This document shows positions 25,418 to 33,745 of a stretch of DNA of 52,835 bases, piece after piece. Below the pieces are notes generated by a model. The model saw only the letters and a program-made list of their open reading frames with translations. It was not told the origin of the DNA and did not search any database. Each line of letters begins with the position of its first letter. The first letter of the stretch is position 1. The DNA is from Acidimicrobiales bacterium (GTDB taxonomy: Bacteria; Actinomycetota; Acidimicrobiia; Acidimicrobiales; SZUA-35), in the NCBI GenBank assembly GCA_020630065.1, contig JAHDCC010000023.1, positions 1-52,835 of the forward strand. The letters are read 5' to 3'. A program made the position numbers and the translations under genes.

Positions 25418-26884
25418 TTACGGACGATCCAGAATCCGCTTTACAATTGTTGCTTCACCGCTGTAGTCGTACCAAATGGCGTAGTTCCCCTCAATGTTCA
25501 CAGACGAATTTTGTCCCGATGTGCCGGAGGGCCAGCCAAGGACAGGATCATGTCTAGTGTCATTTGCGAGTTCATATAGCTCGATCCGGCGGTCGCTTCC
25601 TTCAACTGGGATAACCGCTAGACCATCGAGGACCGGGAAATCGAGTGGTTTATGGTAAGGGTTTCCTGGTAGCACGGCACCCTCTTCTGGCTGGAAGTCC
25701 CAACGGACATTACCGTCTAACTGATCTAAGACTATAGCGCGATCATGAGTTGCGAGCACCAGAACACCGTTGACAGAGGAGAAGTATTGTAATCCAGTGA
25801 TCGGGCCGAGTTCCCCGAGCGCAAGATCATCTGCTGAAGGGGTTTCTGGCCAAGTGTATTGCCAGACTCGGTTTCCGGTCCCGATCTCGAAGGCGGTGAT
25901 TTCCAGTGGCTTGTTTCCTGCCGGTCGTGTTTCTGTGTAAATATTCTGGTCGTCGATTGCGAGAAGTGTCCTGAATCCAAGCACAGCTGACCAAATCTCT
26001 GTTCCGTTTAGGGTATCGAAACAGATGACGTCATTGGATGAATTGGTCGCTGTGCATCCAATGCCTCTATGGAAGACTGTTTCCGAAAGCCGACGGTTCC
26101 CGGTCCTGCTAGGCCTTATCCAGTCAGGTCCGGTATCGACGCTCCAGCCACTTTCACTCGCTTGGGCACTCCATGTGAGGTGGCCGGTGTCTTTCTCGAC
26201 GCCGTAGACAACGTTTGCGTGGCCTTCTGACTGATACGTAGCTATGATCAGCGGGTCGGAAACGGAGATTTCGATTACCCCATTAAAGCTGACGGTATTG
26301 CTAGGTGGCGGCAATGCCCATGCGATGTTCCCAGTGGTATTGTCAATTTGAGACAATGTGCCTGAGCTGTCGCCCACATACGTAACTAGACCATCGTGGT
26401 CGTTAGTAAACTGAGTCGCTAGGCCACCCAATTCAGTTGTCCATTTGATCTTACCCGTGTCCGGGGAGACGCCGAGTATTTGCTGAGGTGCGCTTGGACC
26501 AATGTCGGTGCCGAGAGTTCTTGCGATAACTAGATCATTCGCTCGATGAGCCCCAATGATTCGGTCGCCAAATTGGGTCTCCCATCTTTCTTCACCAGTC
26601 TTGAGATTGAGTCCACGCAGAACGCCCTCCGAGAGAAAAGCAATAACTCCTGCGTCTTCAAAAGCAAATGGGCCATCACCAAATTCGAACACACGAGTCT
26701 CAACCGACCAATCAAAAGGAGTCGAGATTTCCTCAATGACACTTGTCTTCGGGACGGTCTCGGTGAATTCGGTCGATGGCTCTGCTTTTCGGGTTTCAAA
26801 AGGTGCAAGGAAAAGGACCCCAAGCCCGAGACTCAAACTGGCTGCGAGCACGAAGAGGACTGGGTTGAGCAGTTTAGAGCCCAT
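25418..26884 (-). CDS. Membrane-anchored PQQ-type beta-propeller protein
   Basis: A 488-residue protein with an N-terminal membrane anchor or uncleaved signal (LLNPVLFVLAASLSLGLGV) followed by seven repeats of the PQQ/WD-like blade ending in a Trp: LKTGEERWETQ, PDTGKIKWTTE, NTTGNIAWALP, KDTGHLTWSAQ, TLNGTEIWSAV, GTGNRVWQYTW and LDGNVRWDF. Seven blades would close a complete propeller. Such domains scaffold proteins, bind ligands or, in quinoproteins, hold PQQ; the catalytic residues of quinoprotein dehydrogenases are not evident, so a binding role is likelier. Its start overlaps the end of the upstream gene by 11 bases, so they are a coupled pair. Confidence 0.75.
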   Translation of the reverse strand: MGSKLLNPVLFVLAASLSLGLGVLFLAPFETRKAEPSTEFTETVPKTSVIEEISTPFDWSVETRVFEFGDGPFAFEDAGVIAFLSEGVLRGLNLKTGEERWETQFGDRIIGAHRANDLVIARTLGTDIGPSAPQQILGVSPDTGKIKWTTELGGLATQFTNDHDGLVTYVGDSSGTLSQIDNTTGNIAWALPPPSNTVSFNGVIEISVSDPLIIATYQSEGHANVVYGVEKDTGHLTWSAQASESGWSVDTGPDWIRPSRTGNRRLSETVFHRGIGCTATNSSNDVICFDTLNGTEIWSAVLGFRTLLAIDDQNIYTETRPAGNKPLEITAFEIGTGNRVWQYTWPETPSADDLALGELGPITGLQYFSSVNGVLVLATHDRAIVLDQLDGNVRWDFQPEEGAVLPGNPYHKPLDFPVLDGLAVIPVEGSDRRIELYELANDTRHDPVLGWPSGTSGQNSSVNIEGNYAIWYDYSGEATIVKRILDRP

Positions 26885-27752
26885 ATGAAGCCATTCCCTC
26901 GTACGCCTCGACCAATCCGTCTAGCCCAGGGTGTTCGATATAAAAGTCGCCGCCGGTCTTACCGTTTTGGCGAATCGATCGGATCTTGACCAACTGGTCT
27001 TCAGCACAGGCCCGAACTTCTTCGATAGGAACTCCTTTGTCTACTTCGTGCTGAGCTAGTTCCAAAAGCGATTCTCTGTTTAGACCTAGCGAAATTTCTG
27101 CGCCAACGCCGTCGGCCCAATGTGCAAGTCGCTGATCCTTGGATTCTCCGAATACGGAGAATCTCCAGAGTTCAATGAACAAGCCTTGGACGCCGTCAGG
27201 ACCGATCGTTATCGAAAATTGGTCAGCGTCGCGAGGTTCTACCTCGAACTCTCGATCACTGCTATCGGCCCAAGGGAGGTCTTCGAATCTGAAATCGTGC
27301 AGTAGCGGAGTCGAGAAGGTCCCGCCGACTCCCTCTTCACATGGCGACAACATGACCGAATATTCAACTTCAACACGCACCGCCGTTAAAACAGCAGAGT
27401 TGTCCGTATTGTTTCGGAGGGTCACCTCGATCGGAAGTACCATTTCGGGCCGTGAGTCTGTCTCGTCCAACTCGAAATATTCTTCGGGGGCCTCCGGGTC
27501 GGCCTCAACCTCGATTGGCACGTCAGCATATTCAACTTCTATTAGCTCCAAGGCCTCGTCAGCAGAAGCCGCCGGGGTCACGGTTCTGAGAGCCGAAACG
27601 ATCATCGCCAGGACGGCACCACCAGTTAGGAGGCCTCCCATCAACAGTGTGATTCGCCGGAAAGCATTTTCCCACGGACTTCGCTGATCTTCTGGAGCCG
27701 TAAGCGCCTCGGCCCCCTTCGTCGCGGCATCCCTAAATCCAGAAACCCTCAT
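26874..27752 (-). CDS. Single-pass membrane protein coupled to the beta-propeller gene
   Basis: A 292-residue protein with a cytoplasmic N-terminus of about 35 residues, one membrane helix (ITLLMGGLLTGGAVLAMIVSAL) and an acidic extracellular domain whose VTLRNNTDNSAVLTAVRVEVEY stretch is immunoglobulin-like in strand pattern. No family is recognised. ATG at 27752 is chosen because TGAGGA lies seven bases before it; the TTG two codons earlier is too close to that site. The 11-base overlap with the propeller gene suggests that the two proteins act together at the cell surface. Confidence 0.6.
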   Translation of the reverse strand: MRVSGFRDAATKGAEALTAPEDQRSPWENAFRRITLLMGGLLTGGAVLAMIVSALRTVTPAASADEALELIEVEYADVPIEVEADPEAPEEYFELDETDSRPEMVLPIEVTLRNNTDNSAVLTAVRVEVEYSVMLSPCEEGVGGTFSTPLLHDFRFEDLPWADSSDREFEVEPRDADQFSITIGPDGVQGLFIELWRFSVFGESKDQRLAHWADGVGAEISLGLNRESLLELAQHEVDKGVPIEEVRACAEDQLVKIRSIRQNGKTGGDFYIEHPGLDGLVEAYEGMASYGL

Positions 27753-27867
27753 TAACAATCCTCAGACTAGTTGGGCGAAGGATCAGCAGTTATAAGCTTG
27801 ACCCGAATATTGGAAAATTTAGTACGTTCTATAGAGCGAAACGTGAATGAAGAGAAAATAAGACCGT

Positions 27868-28105
27868 TCAGGGTGGGAGTTTAGGTGAGGCAACAACATC
27901 GTCTGTGAGTGCGTTGGCGGCCATTTCGTCACCTTGAAGGGCGCCCACATATACAGACAACTAACGTTTCGACAGTATGGCCCACATATCTAGCGACTTT
28001 GCCGAGTGGTACACCTTTAGCTAACCAAGTTGTGGCGGCTGCATGTCGGCAATCGTAGACCCTCAGTCGCGGATGGCCTTGCGACTTTGTTGCTCGATGC
28101 AACGT
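27868..28105 (-). pseudogene. Tyrosine recombinase (integrase) C-terminal remnant
   Basis: On the minus strand this stretch reads as the catalytic end of a phage-type integrase: RLRVYDCRHAAATTWLAKG, where the RH (28043-28048) of the R-H-x-x-A box is intact, then PLGKVARYVGHTVETLV with the second GHT box (27974-27982). One base out of frame follows VYVGALQGDEMAANAL with the candidate nucleophile Tyr (27949-27951) and a stop at 27868. An in-frame stop precedes 28105 and the N-terminal two thirds are absent. It lies about 75 bases beyond the 3' end of the tRNA-Arg gene, where such elements insert. Confidence 0.75.
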
Positions 28106-28178
28106 CCGTCACCAGTTTACTCAACACAACTAGATGGAAGCCTGATCTGAACGTTTCCCCTGTCAGGGCCCGTTTTGC

Positions 28179-28253
28179 TGGTGCCCCCGGCAAGAATCGA
28201 ACTTGCGCTCACGGTTCCGGAAACCGATGCTCTATCCACTGAGCTACGGGGGC
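28179..28253 (-). tRNA. tRNA-Arg (anticodon CCG)
   Basis: The minus strand folds as a full cloverleaf: a seven-pair acceptor stem GCCCCCG/CGGGGGC, D arm GCTC/GAGC, anticodon loop TTCCGGA with CCG at the centre, T arm GCAAG/CTTGC around TTCGATT, discriminator A and an encoded CCA. The outermost anticodon pair is T-T. The CCG anticodon reads the CGG arginine codon. The gene is divergent from argS, about 210 bases away, and borders an integrase remnant at its 3' side. Confidence 0.95.
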
Positions 28254-28461
28254 CAAGCGAGAAACTTAGGGTATCGGTTTTCGTCTCGTTCTGGTCATGG
28301 TTTGGTTGCGATTTGGCCAGGTCGCTGCGCATGGCGAGACAAGGGGTTATCTTCAATGACGTGAAGTGTGATGAATGGCTTTTAGGGCCCGGCGGCTGAG
28401 CTGGCCGGTAATAACCACACCCCTGATCCGTCGATGAACTAAGTTTGCTTATGAGGTTTGT

Positions 28462-30066
28462 ATGATTTCTGAACTCTTGTCTTCCGCTGTAGCAGGAGCA
28501 CTACGCTCATTGGGGGTTGATGATGTTCCCGCGGGCGTCACGATGGAACGCCCAGCAAACCCCGACCACGGCGACTGGTCAACCAACGCAGCGCTAGTCT
28601 GCCAAAAAATTGTGGGTAAAAACCCCCGCCAGTTCGGACAAGAGCTGCTCGACGCCCTCCAAGCCGACACCCCACAATATGTAGTCAAAATGGAGATAGC
28701 GGGCCCTGGCTTCGTCAACTTCTTCCTCGACAACAGTTACCTGCAAAGCATTCTGAAACAGGTCGTCGACGCCGGCCAAGACGGATTCGGCCAACTCAAC
28801 ATCGGGGAAGGAAAACGAGTCAACGTCGAGTTCGTATCAGCCAACCCGACCGGACCGATTCACGCCGGTGGAGGACGATGGGGCGCCTACGGCGACTCGC
28901 TCGCCCGGATCATGACCCGCTGCGGATACGAAACCCACCGCGAGTACTACATCAACGACCGAGGCGTACAAACCCAAATATTTGGTCAATCATTAACGGC
29001 CCGCAAAACCGGTGAAGAAATCCCCGAAAACGGCTACGCCGGACAGTACATCGTCGACTGGGCCGCCGAAATGCCCGACGACGTCGACCCGATCGAATGG
29101 GGCATCGAACGCTCGCTGGAAGACGCCCGTGAAACCCTCGAATCGATGCAAGTCCACTTCGACACGTGGTCCAGCGAAAAAGCGCTCGTCGAAGCAGGCC
29201 TGATGGAACAAACCATGGTCGACCTGCGCGAATCAGGCTACGTCTACGACGAAGACGAAGCGACCTGGCTGCGAACCAGCGACTTCGGCGACGATCAAGA
29301 CCGGGTACTCATCAAAAGCGACGGCGAACCGACCTATTTCCTCCCCGACATTGCCTACCACCGCGACAAATACGATCGAGGCGACCTGCTGATCGATGTG
29401 CTCGGAGCCGACCATCACGGCTACGTGCCCCGCATGCGGGCGGCGCTTCAAATTTTGGGCTACAAGCCCGAACAGTACGAAGCCGTCATCGGTCAAAACG
29501 TTAAACTGATGCGCGACGGGGCAGAAGTAAAGCTGTCGAAACGAACCGGCACGATGATCGAAATTCGTGAACTTGTCGACGAAGTCGGTCCCGACGTCGC
29601 CCGGCTGGCGTATCTGCTCCAATCGGTCGACACCCCTCAAACAATTGACATCGATGTTCTTAAAGCAAACGCCGCCGAAAATCCGGTGTTTTATGTGCAG
29701 TACGCCAACGCCCGAATCCACTCGCTGAACCGCACTGCCATGGAACGGGAACTCACCCGTGTCCCGTTGGGCGAAGTCGACGTGTCAGTCCTCAACGACG
29801 AACGCGAGCTTGCTGTTCTCAAAGAACTGTCAAGGTTCGACGAGGTAGTAGCCGCCGCCTGCGCTAACCGGGCGCCCCATCAAGTCACCACGTGGGCTCG
29901 TGAGCTGGCCCGAGTGTTCCACGGGTTTTACCATCACAACAAGATTTTGGCCGAAGACGTCGACCCGGCCGTCGCCCAAGCCCGATGGTGGCTGGCTGAA
30001 GCCACCGGCGTTGGGTTAGCGGTCGCCTTGGACCTACTTGGGGTTCGTGCCCCAGAAAGAATGTAA
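28462..30066 (+). CDS. argS: Arginine-tRNA ligase
   Basis: ArgS charges tRNA-Arg. The 534-residue protein has the N-terminal Add-1-like domain (residues 1-90), the class I signature as ANPTGPIHAGGGRW near residue 130, and the KMSKS-equivalent VKLSKRTGTMIEI, followed by the alpha-helical anticodon-binding domain. HxGG in place of HIGH is normal in actinobacterial ArgS. GAGG lies before the ATG at 28462. It is the first gene of an argS-lysA unit; lysA begins right after its stop. Confidence 0.96.
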   Translation: MISELLSSAVAGALRSLGVDDVPAGVTMERPANPDHGDWSTNAALVCQKIVGKNPRQFGQELLDALQADTPQYVVKMEIAGPGFVNFFLDNSYLQSILKQVVDAGQDGFGQLNIGEGKRVNVEFVSANPTGPIHAGGGRWGAYGDSLARIMTRCGYETHREYYINDRGVQTQIFGQSLTARKTGEEIPENGYAGQYIVDWAAEMPDDVDPIEWGIERSLEDARETLESMQVHFDTWSSEKALVEAGLMEQTMVDLRESGYVYDEDEATWLRTSDFGDDQDRVLIKSDGEPTYFLPDIAYHRDKYDRGDLLIDVLGADHHGYVPRMRAALQILGYKPEQYEAVIGQNVKLMRDGAEVKLSKRTGTMIEIRELVDEVGPDVARLAYLLQSVDTPQTIDIDVLKANAAENPVFYVQYANARIHSLNRTAMERELTRVPLGEVDVSVLNDERELAVLKELSRFDEVVAAACANRAPHQVTTWARELARVFHGFYHHNKILAEDVDPAVAQARWWLAEATGVGLAVALDLLGVRAPERM

Positions 30067-31338
30067 ATGAGCGCGATACCTTCGTACCTGCTGCCCGACA
30101 CTTCGTCGGTTGGCCCCGATGGGCATCTCATCGTCGGCGGCTGCGACACCGTAGCGTTAGCCGCCGAGTTCGGAACCCCGCTGTTCGTGTACGACGAAGA
30201 ACACCTGCGGGCACGTTGTCGAGAAGCGGTCGCCGCGTTCGGTTCGTACGCCACCTACGCCACAAAAGCGTTCCTTTGTACCGCTATGGCCCGCCTGGCC
30301 TACGAAGAGGGGATGGCGCTCGACGTCGCTACCGGCGGTGAACTACATATTTGTCTCTCCGCCGGTGTCCCAGCCGATCGACTAGTTTTCCACGGAAACA
30401 ACAAGTCGTCGGCCGAGCTTCGCCAAGCGTTAACCGCAGGCGTTGGACGCATCATGGTGGACTCGTTTGAAGAGTTCGACCGGATCGAAAACCTTGTCGC
30501 CGAAGGCCTCAACCCGCCGTCGGTGCTTCTGCGAGTCACCCCAGGGGTTGAAGCCCACACCCACGAATATATAGCAACAGGCCAAGACGACTCGAAATTT
30601 GGGTTTACGGTCTCAACCGGTCTAGCTCACCAGGCAGTCGAACGGGCAGAGAAGTCCGACTCGATGAACCTCATCGGCATCCACGCCCACATCGGTTCTC
30701 AAGTGTTTCGGGCCGAATCGTTCGCGCAGGCGGTCAAAGTTCTCGGCGAATTTACCAGTCCGCTCGGTTTGCGTGAACTCGTCGTTGGAGGGGGGTTAGG
30801 GGTCGCCTACGTTGAAGGAGAACACGCTCCGACCATCACTGAATGGGCGAACGTCCTGCACAATGCGGTAGACGAAGCCGGAATCACGGCGTCGATTGGT
30901 ATCGAACCCGGACGTTCCATCACGGGAGCCGCTGCGGTGACCGTCTACACCGTCGGCACTATTAAACATCTTGAAGGTATTCGCACCTATGTGGCGGTCG
31001 ATGGGGGAATGAGCGACAACCCTCGCCCGGTATTATACGGCTCAGGCTACGAAGCGTTCCTACCGGCCCGAGCCTCAGCGGAGCGTGACCTGACGGCTCG
31101 GATCGTCGGCAAACACTGCGAGTCAGGCGACCTTTTAGTGCGTGAAGCTTCGTTGCCGTCCGATGTCGCTGTCGGCGACCTTTTAGCAACACCAGTCACC
31201 GGGGCCTATGGCCACTCCATGGGGTCAAACTACAACAAGGTTCTCCGTCCGCCGGTCGTGTTTTGCCGTGATGGCGACGCTCGACTTGTAGTTCGGCGCG
31301 AAACCTACGACGATCTGCTCGGCACCGACCTCGGGTAA
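30067..31338 (+). CDS. lysA: Diaminopimelate decarboxylase
   Basis: LysA makes L-lysine from meso-diaminopimelate. The 423-residue fold-III PLP enzyme has the cofactor Lys67 in YATKAFLC, HGNNKS, HAHIGSQ, the phosphate-binding EPGRSI, and the CESGD loop that reaches into the partner active site. It abuts argS without any gap, an arrangement conserved in actinobacteria. A hairpin just past the stop probably ends the unit. Confidence 0.95.
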   Translation: MSAIPSYLLPDTSSVGPDGHLIVGGCDTVALAAEFGTPLFVYDEEHLRARCREAVAAFGSYATYATKAFLCTAMARLAYEEGMALDVATGGELHICLSAGVPADRLVFHGNNKSSAELRQALTAGVGRIMVDSFEEFDRIENLVAEGLNPPSVLLRVTPGVEAHTHEYIATGQDDSKFGFTVSTGLAHQAVERAEKSDSMNLIGIHAHIGSQVFRAESFAQAVKVLGEFTSPLGLRELVVGGGLGVAYVEGEHAPTITEWANVLHNAVDEAGITASIGIEPGRSITGAAAVTVYTVGTIKHLEGIRTYVAVDGGMSDNPRPVLYGSGYEAFLPARASAERDLTARIVGKHCESGDLLVREASLPSDVAVGDLLATPVTGAYGHSMGSNYNKVLRPPVVFCRDGDARLVVRRETYDDLLGTDLG

Positions 31339-31369
31339 GCGTTATCCCATAGTCCGAGGTGTCAGGCGT

Positions 31370-32104
31370 TCAGGCTTGTTCGACGCTGCGAACAAGCCGT
31401 AAAAGTCCGTCGGCGTGGCTGGCCACATGGTCCAGATGTCGCAGCTGCGATGACGTGATAGCTAACCCAGGTAAACCGGCGATGGCTACGACAGCTTCGC
31501 CGTCGAGAATTCGTCGACTGGCACAGTCAAACTGGGCCGACGTGTCCTCAGCCCGCATGATTGTCGCCGTTGGGTTGGCCGCTATAGCCTCAGCCAACAA
31601 CTCGGATTCTCGGCTCGTTCCCGCCGTCGACGTCAACCCGTTCTCGTCCACGATGAGGGCAGCCGCAGACCGAACAGTTGTCAGCGTCGTTTCCGTCAGA
31701 TAGTCGAGCACGGTCGCCCGGTTAAGTGAGGTAAGTCGAAGAGCTACTAGTTGTTGAAGCGCAGCAACTTCATCGCCGTTTTCGATCGCGACACTAGCGG
31801 TCGCTTCCAGCTCCCCCTGTTGGCGTGCCATACGGGCAAGCATCTGTACCGAGGCCGTGAACCGGTCAATCTCGGTCTTGGCTATGCCACCGACCACAAT
31901 CGACCATTGGCCGATTAGAGGCACACGAGTGTGGGCGTGGCGCATCGACCCGACAAGTTCGTCACCGGCGTGGACGTCGCTGCTCGGAATCTCAACTATC
32001 GTCCCGTCGTCGTGAAGTAACCACGCGTTGCCGCTCGGATACGCCCAAACATCAACCAACGTCAGTATCTGATCCTCAAACCGGCGAAGTGAACTAGGCC
32101 ACAT
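31370..32104 (-). CDS. Protein of unknown function with GAF-like C-terminal half
   Basis: A protein of about 244 residues if it begins at the ATG at 32104 (WPSSLRRFEDQILTLVDVWAYP...); an in-frame extension to 32299 has no support and would run through the hom promoter region. The first half is beta-rich with an AYPSGNAWLLHDDGTIVEIP segment. The second half (LEATASVAIENGD to the end) alternates helices and strands as in GAF sensor domains (AAALIVDENGLTSTAG). No catalytic motif is seen. It converges on lysA and is divergent from hom. The start is uncertain. Confidence 0.5.
   Translation of the reverse strand: MWPSSLRRFEDQILTLVDVWAYPSGNAWLLHDDGTIVEIPSSDVHAGDELVGSMRHAHTRVPLIGQWSIVVGGIAKTEIDRFTASVQMLARMARQQGELEATASVAIENGDEVAALQQLVALRLTSLNRATVLDYLTETTLTTVRSAAALIVDENGLTSTAGTSRESELLAEAIAANPTATIMRAEDTSAQFDCASRRILDGEAVVAIAGLPGLAITSSQLRHLDHVASHADGLLRLVRSVEQA
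31373..31398 (+). terminator. Hairpin after lysA, inside the end of the converging gene
   Basis: A perfect 10-bp stem (31373-31382 with 31389-31398) with a six-base loop, followed by GTAAAAG on the plus strand. It lies 35 bases past the lysA stop and within the last codons of the minus-strand gene, so it serves lysA best. It has no real T-tract. Confidence 0.45.
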
Positions 32105-32422
32105 CGTCTTGGCTGTTTGTGGTTGTGGTCGATCTGATTTGCGTCTGTCATTCTTGAATGACAAGCGCCTACCGTGCTTTCTTCGGGGACAAAAATGTGA
32201 GGCATCCACCTGGCCTGCCAGGGTAGATACCGGCAGCCGAAGTAATAAATTGCATAGATCTCCTGAGCCCGCGACGCTGTACATATCTGTATCGACCATG
32301 ATCCCGTCATGGTTAAGCCATTCACAGAAGTCACACTCAACAATGTCGACTGGTCCATCAGTAATGCGACGTTACGACTTCTACTAACCCACTCAGCCCG
32401 CCAGGTTGGTATCGTCAAAGAT
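32105..32422. other. Divergent intergenic region upstream of hom
   Basis: 318 bases between the minus-strand GAF-like gene and hom. It has to hold two divergent promoters. Frames on both strands run into it (an in-frame ATG for hom at 32309) but show no conserved protein sequence. No clear riboswitch, T-box or attenuator was recognised. Confidence 0.35.
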
Positions 32423-33745
32423 GTGTCTAGAACAGTTCGAATCGGTGTACTTGGATGTGGAACAGTGGGCAGTGGCCTGCTTGAACTTCTCGAGAGCCGA
32501 CGCAGTCATATTTCGAAAACCTCAGGGGTTGACCTCGAGGTTGCAGGTGTAGCGGTGAGGAGCGCTAGCAAAGACCGGAATTACCCGGTTGCTAGTGAAC
32601 TCCTGACTACTAAAGCCGAAGAGCTTGTCACCTCAGACGACGTCGACATCGTAGTCGAGCTCATCGGTGGGATCGAACCGGCACGAAGCCTATGTGTAGC
32701 AGCGCTCGAAGCAGGAAAGCCTGTTATCACAGCCAACAAAGAGCTTCTCGCCAACGTCGGTTTCGAACTCTACGAACTCGCCGACGCCCATGGCGTAGAT
32801 TTTCTTTACGAGGCATCAGCGGCTGCCGCGATTCCGATCGTTCGGTCGTTACGAGAGTCGCTGGTAGGCGAAGACATTACCCGCATTATGGGAATCGTCA
32901 ACGGCACAACCAACTATATTCTGACCCGCATGGACGAAGAGGGCGCCGACTACAGCGCCGTGTTGTCGGACGCGCAACGGTTGGGGTACGCAGAACGAGA
33001 CCCGACCGCAGACGTCGACGGGTTCGACGCCGGAGCAAAAGCCGCCATTTTGGCGTCGGTCGCGTTCGGTAAGAAAGTGGTCGCCGGGGACGTATACCAC
33101 GAAGGTATTTCAGCGGTCACGCAGAACGATATCGAGTTCGCAAGAAACCTCGGATACGTTATAAAGCTGCTCGCTGTTGCCGAACTTTTTGAACCCTCAG
33201 ACGAATCAACCGAAACCGAAATCGGGGTACGCGTTCACCCGACTATGGTTCCAAAAGATCATCCGTTGGCTTCGGTTCGAGGGTCGTTTAACGCAGTGTT
33301 CGTCGAAGGTGCCGCCGCCGGAGAGCTGATGTTCTACGGTCGAGGCGCTGGCGGTTTACCGACAGCTTCAGCCGTACTCGGCGACTTGATCGACGCCGCC
33401 ACGAACCTCAAACGAGGGGCACACGAACCAGTGCCAGCTGGGGACCGCGCCACCATCCGACCGATCGACAGTCTGCACAGCGCCTACTACCTCAACCTTG
33501 AAGTAGTCGATTCTTCAGGCGTTCTAGCGGAAGTAGCGGCCGCGTTTGGTCGACATAACGTTTCGATTCTGTCGATGGAACAGACCGCGTTGCCTGCCGA
33601 TGAGGTCCGCTCCGGTAAAGCCGAAGCACGACTGATATTTATCACCCACGTGGCGCAAGAGTCCGATATGCAGGCCACGGTCGCCGATCTTCGAAAACTT
33701 GACGTTGTTGCCGGCATTGTCAACATGATGAGAGTTATCGCCTAA
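32423..33745 (+). CDS. hom: Homoserine dehydrogenase
   Basis: Hom reduces aspartate semialdehyde to homoserine for threonine and methionine. From the GTG at 32423 the protein has 440 residues: the NAD-binding VRIGVLGCGTVGSG at once, VELIGGIEPAR, KPVITANKELLA, the substrate-binding FLYEASAAAAIPIV and GIVNGTTNYIL, and a C-terminal ACT domain (YYLNLEVVDSSGVLAEVAAAFG) for feedback by threonine. The ATG at 32309 would add 38 residues without family support. thrC begins at the base after its stop, so both form one unit. Confidence 0.93.
   Translation: MSRTVRIGVLGCGTVGSGLLELLESRRSHISKTSGVDLEVAGVAVRSASKDRNYPVASELLTTKAEELVTSDDVDIVVELIGGIEPARSLCVAALEAGKPVITANKELLANVGFELYELADAHGVDFLYEASAAAAIPIVRSLRESLVGEDITRIMGIVNGTTNYILTRMDEEGADYSAVLSDAQRLGYAERDPTADVDGFDAGAKAAILASVAFGKKVVAGDVYHEGISAVTQNDIEFARNLGYVIKLLAVAELFEPSDESTETEIGVRVHPTMVPKDHPLASVRGSFNAVFVEGAAAGELMFYGRGAGGLPTASAVLGDLIDAATNLKRGAHEPVPAGDRATIRPIDSLHSAYYLNLEVVDSSGVLAEVAAAFGRHNVSILSMEQTALPADEVRSGKAEARLIFITHVAQESDMQATVADLRKLDVVAGIVNMMRVIA

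Noticed and set aside
28030-28242. 70-codon open frame over the integrase remnant and tRNA
   Set aside because: It crosses the tRNA-Arg gene antisense and is explained by the two minus-strand features.
28846-28890. ArgS with HAGG instead of HIGH
   Set aside because: HxGG forms are normal in actinobacterial ArgS, so this is not evidence for an inactive enzyme.
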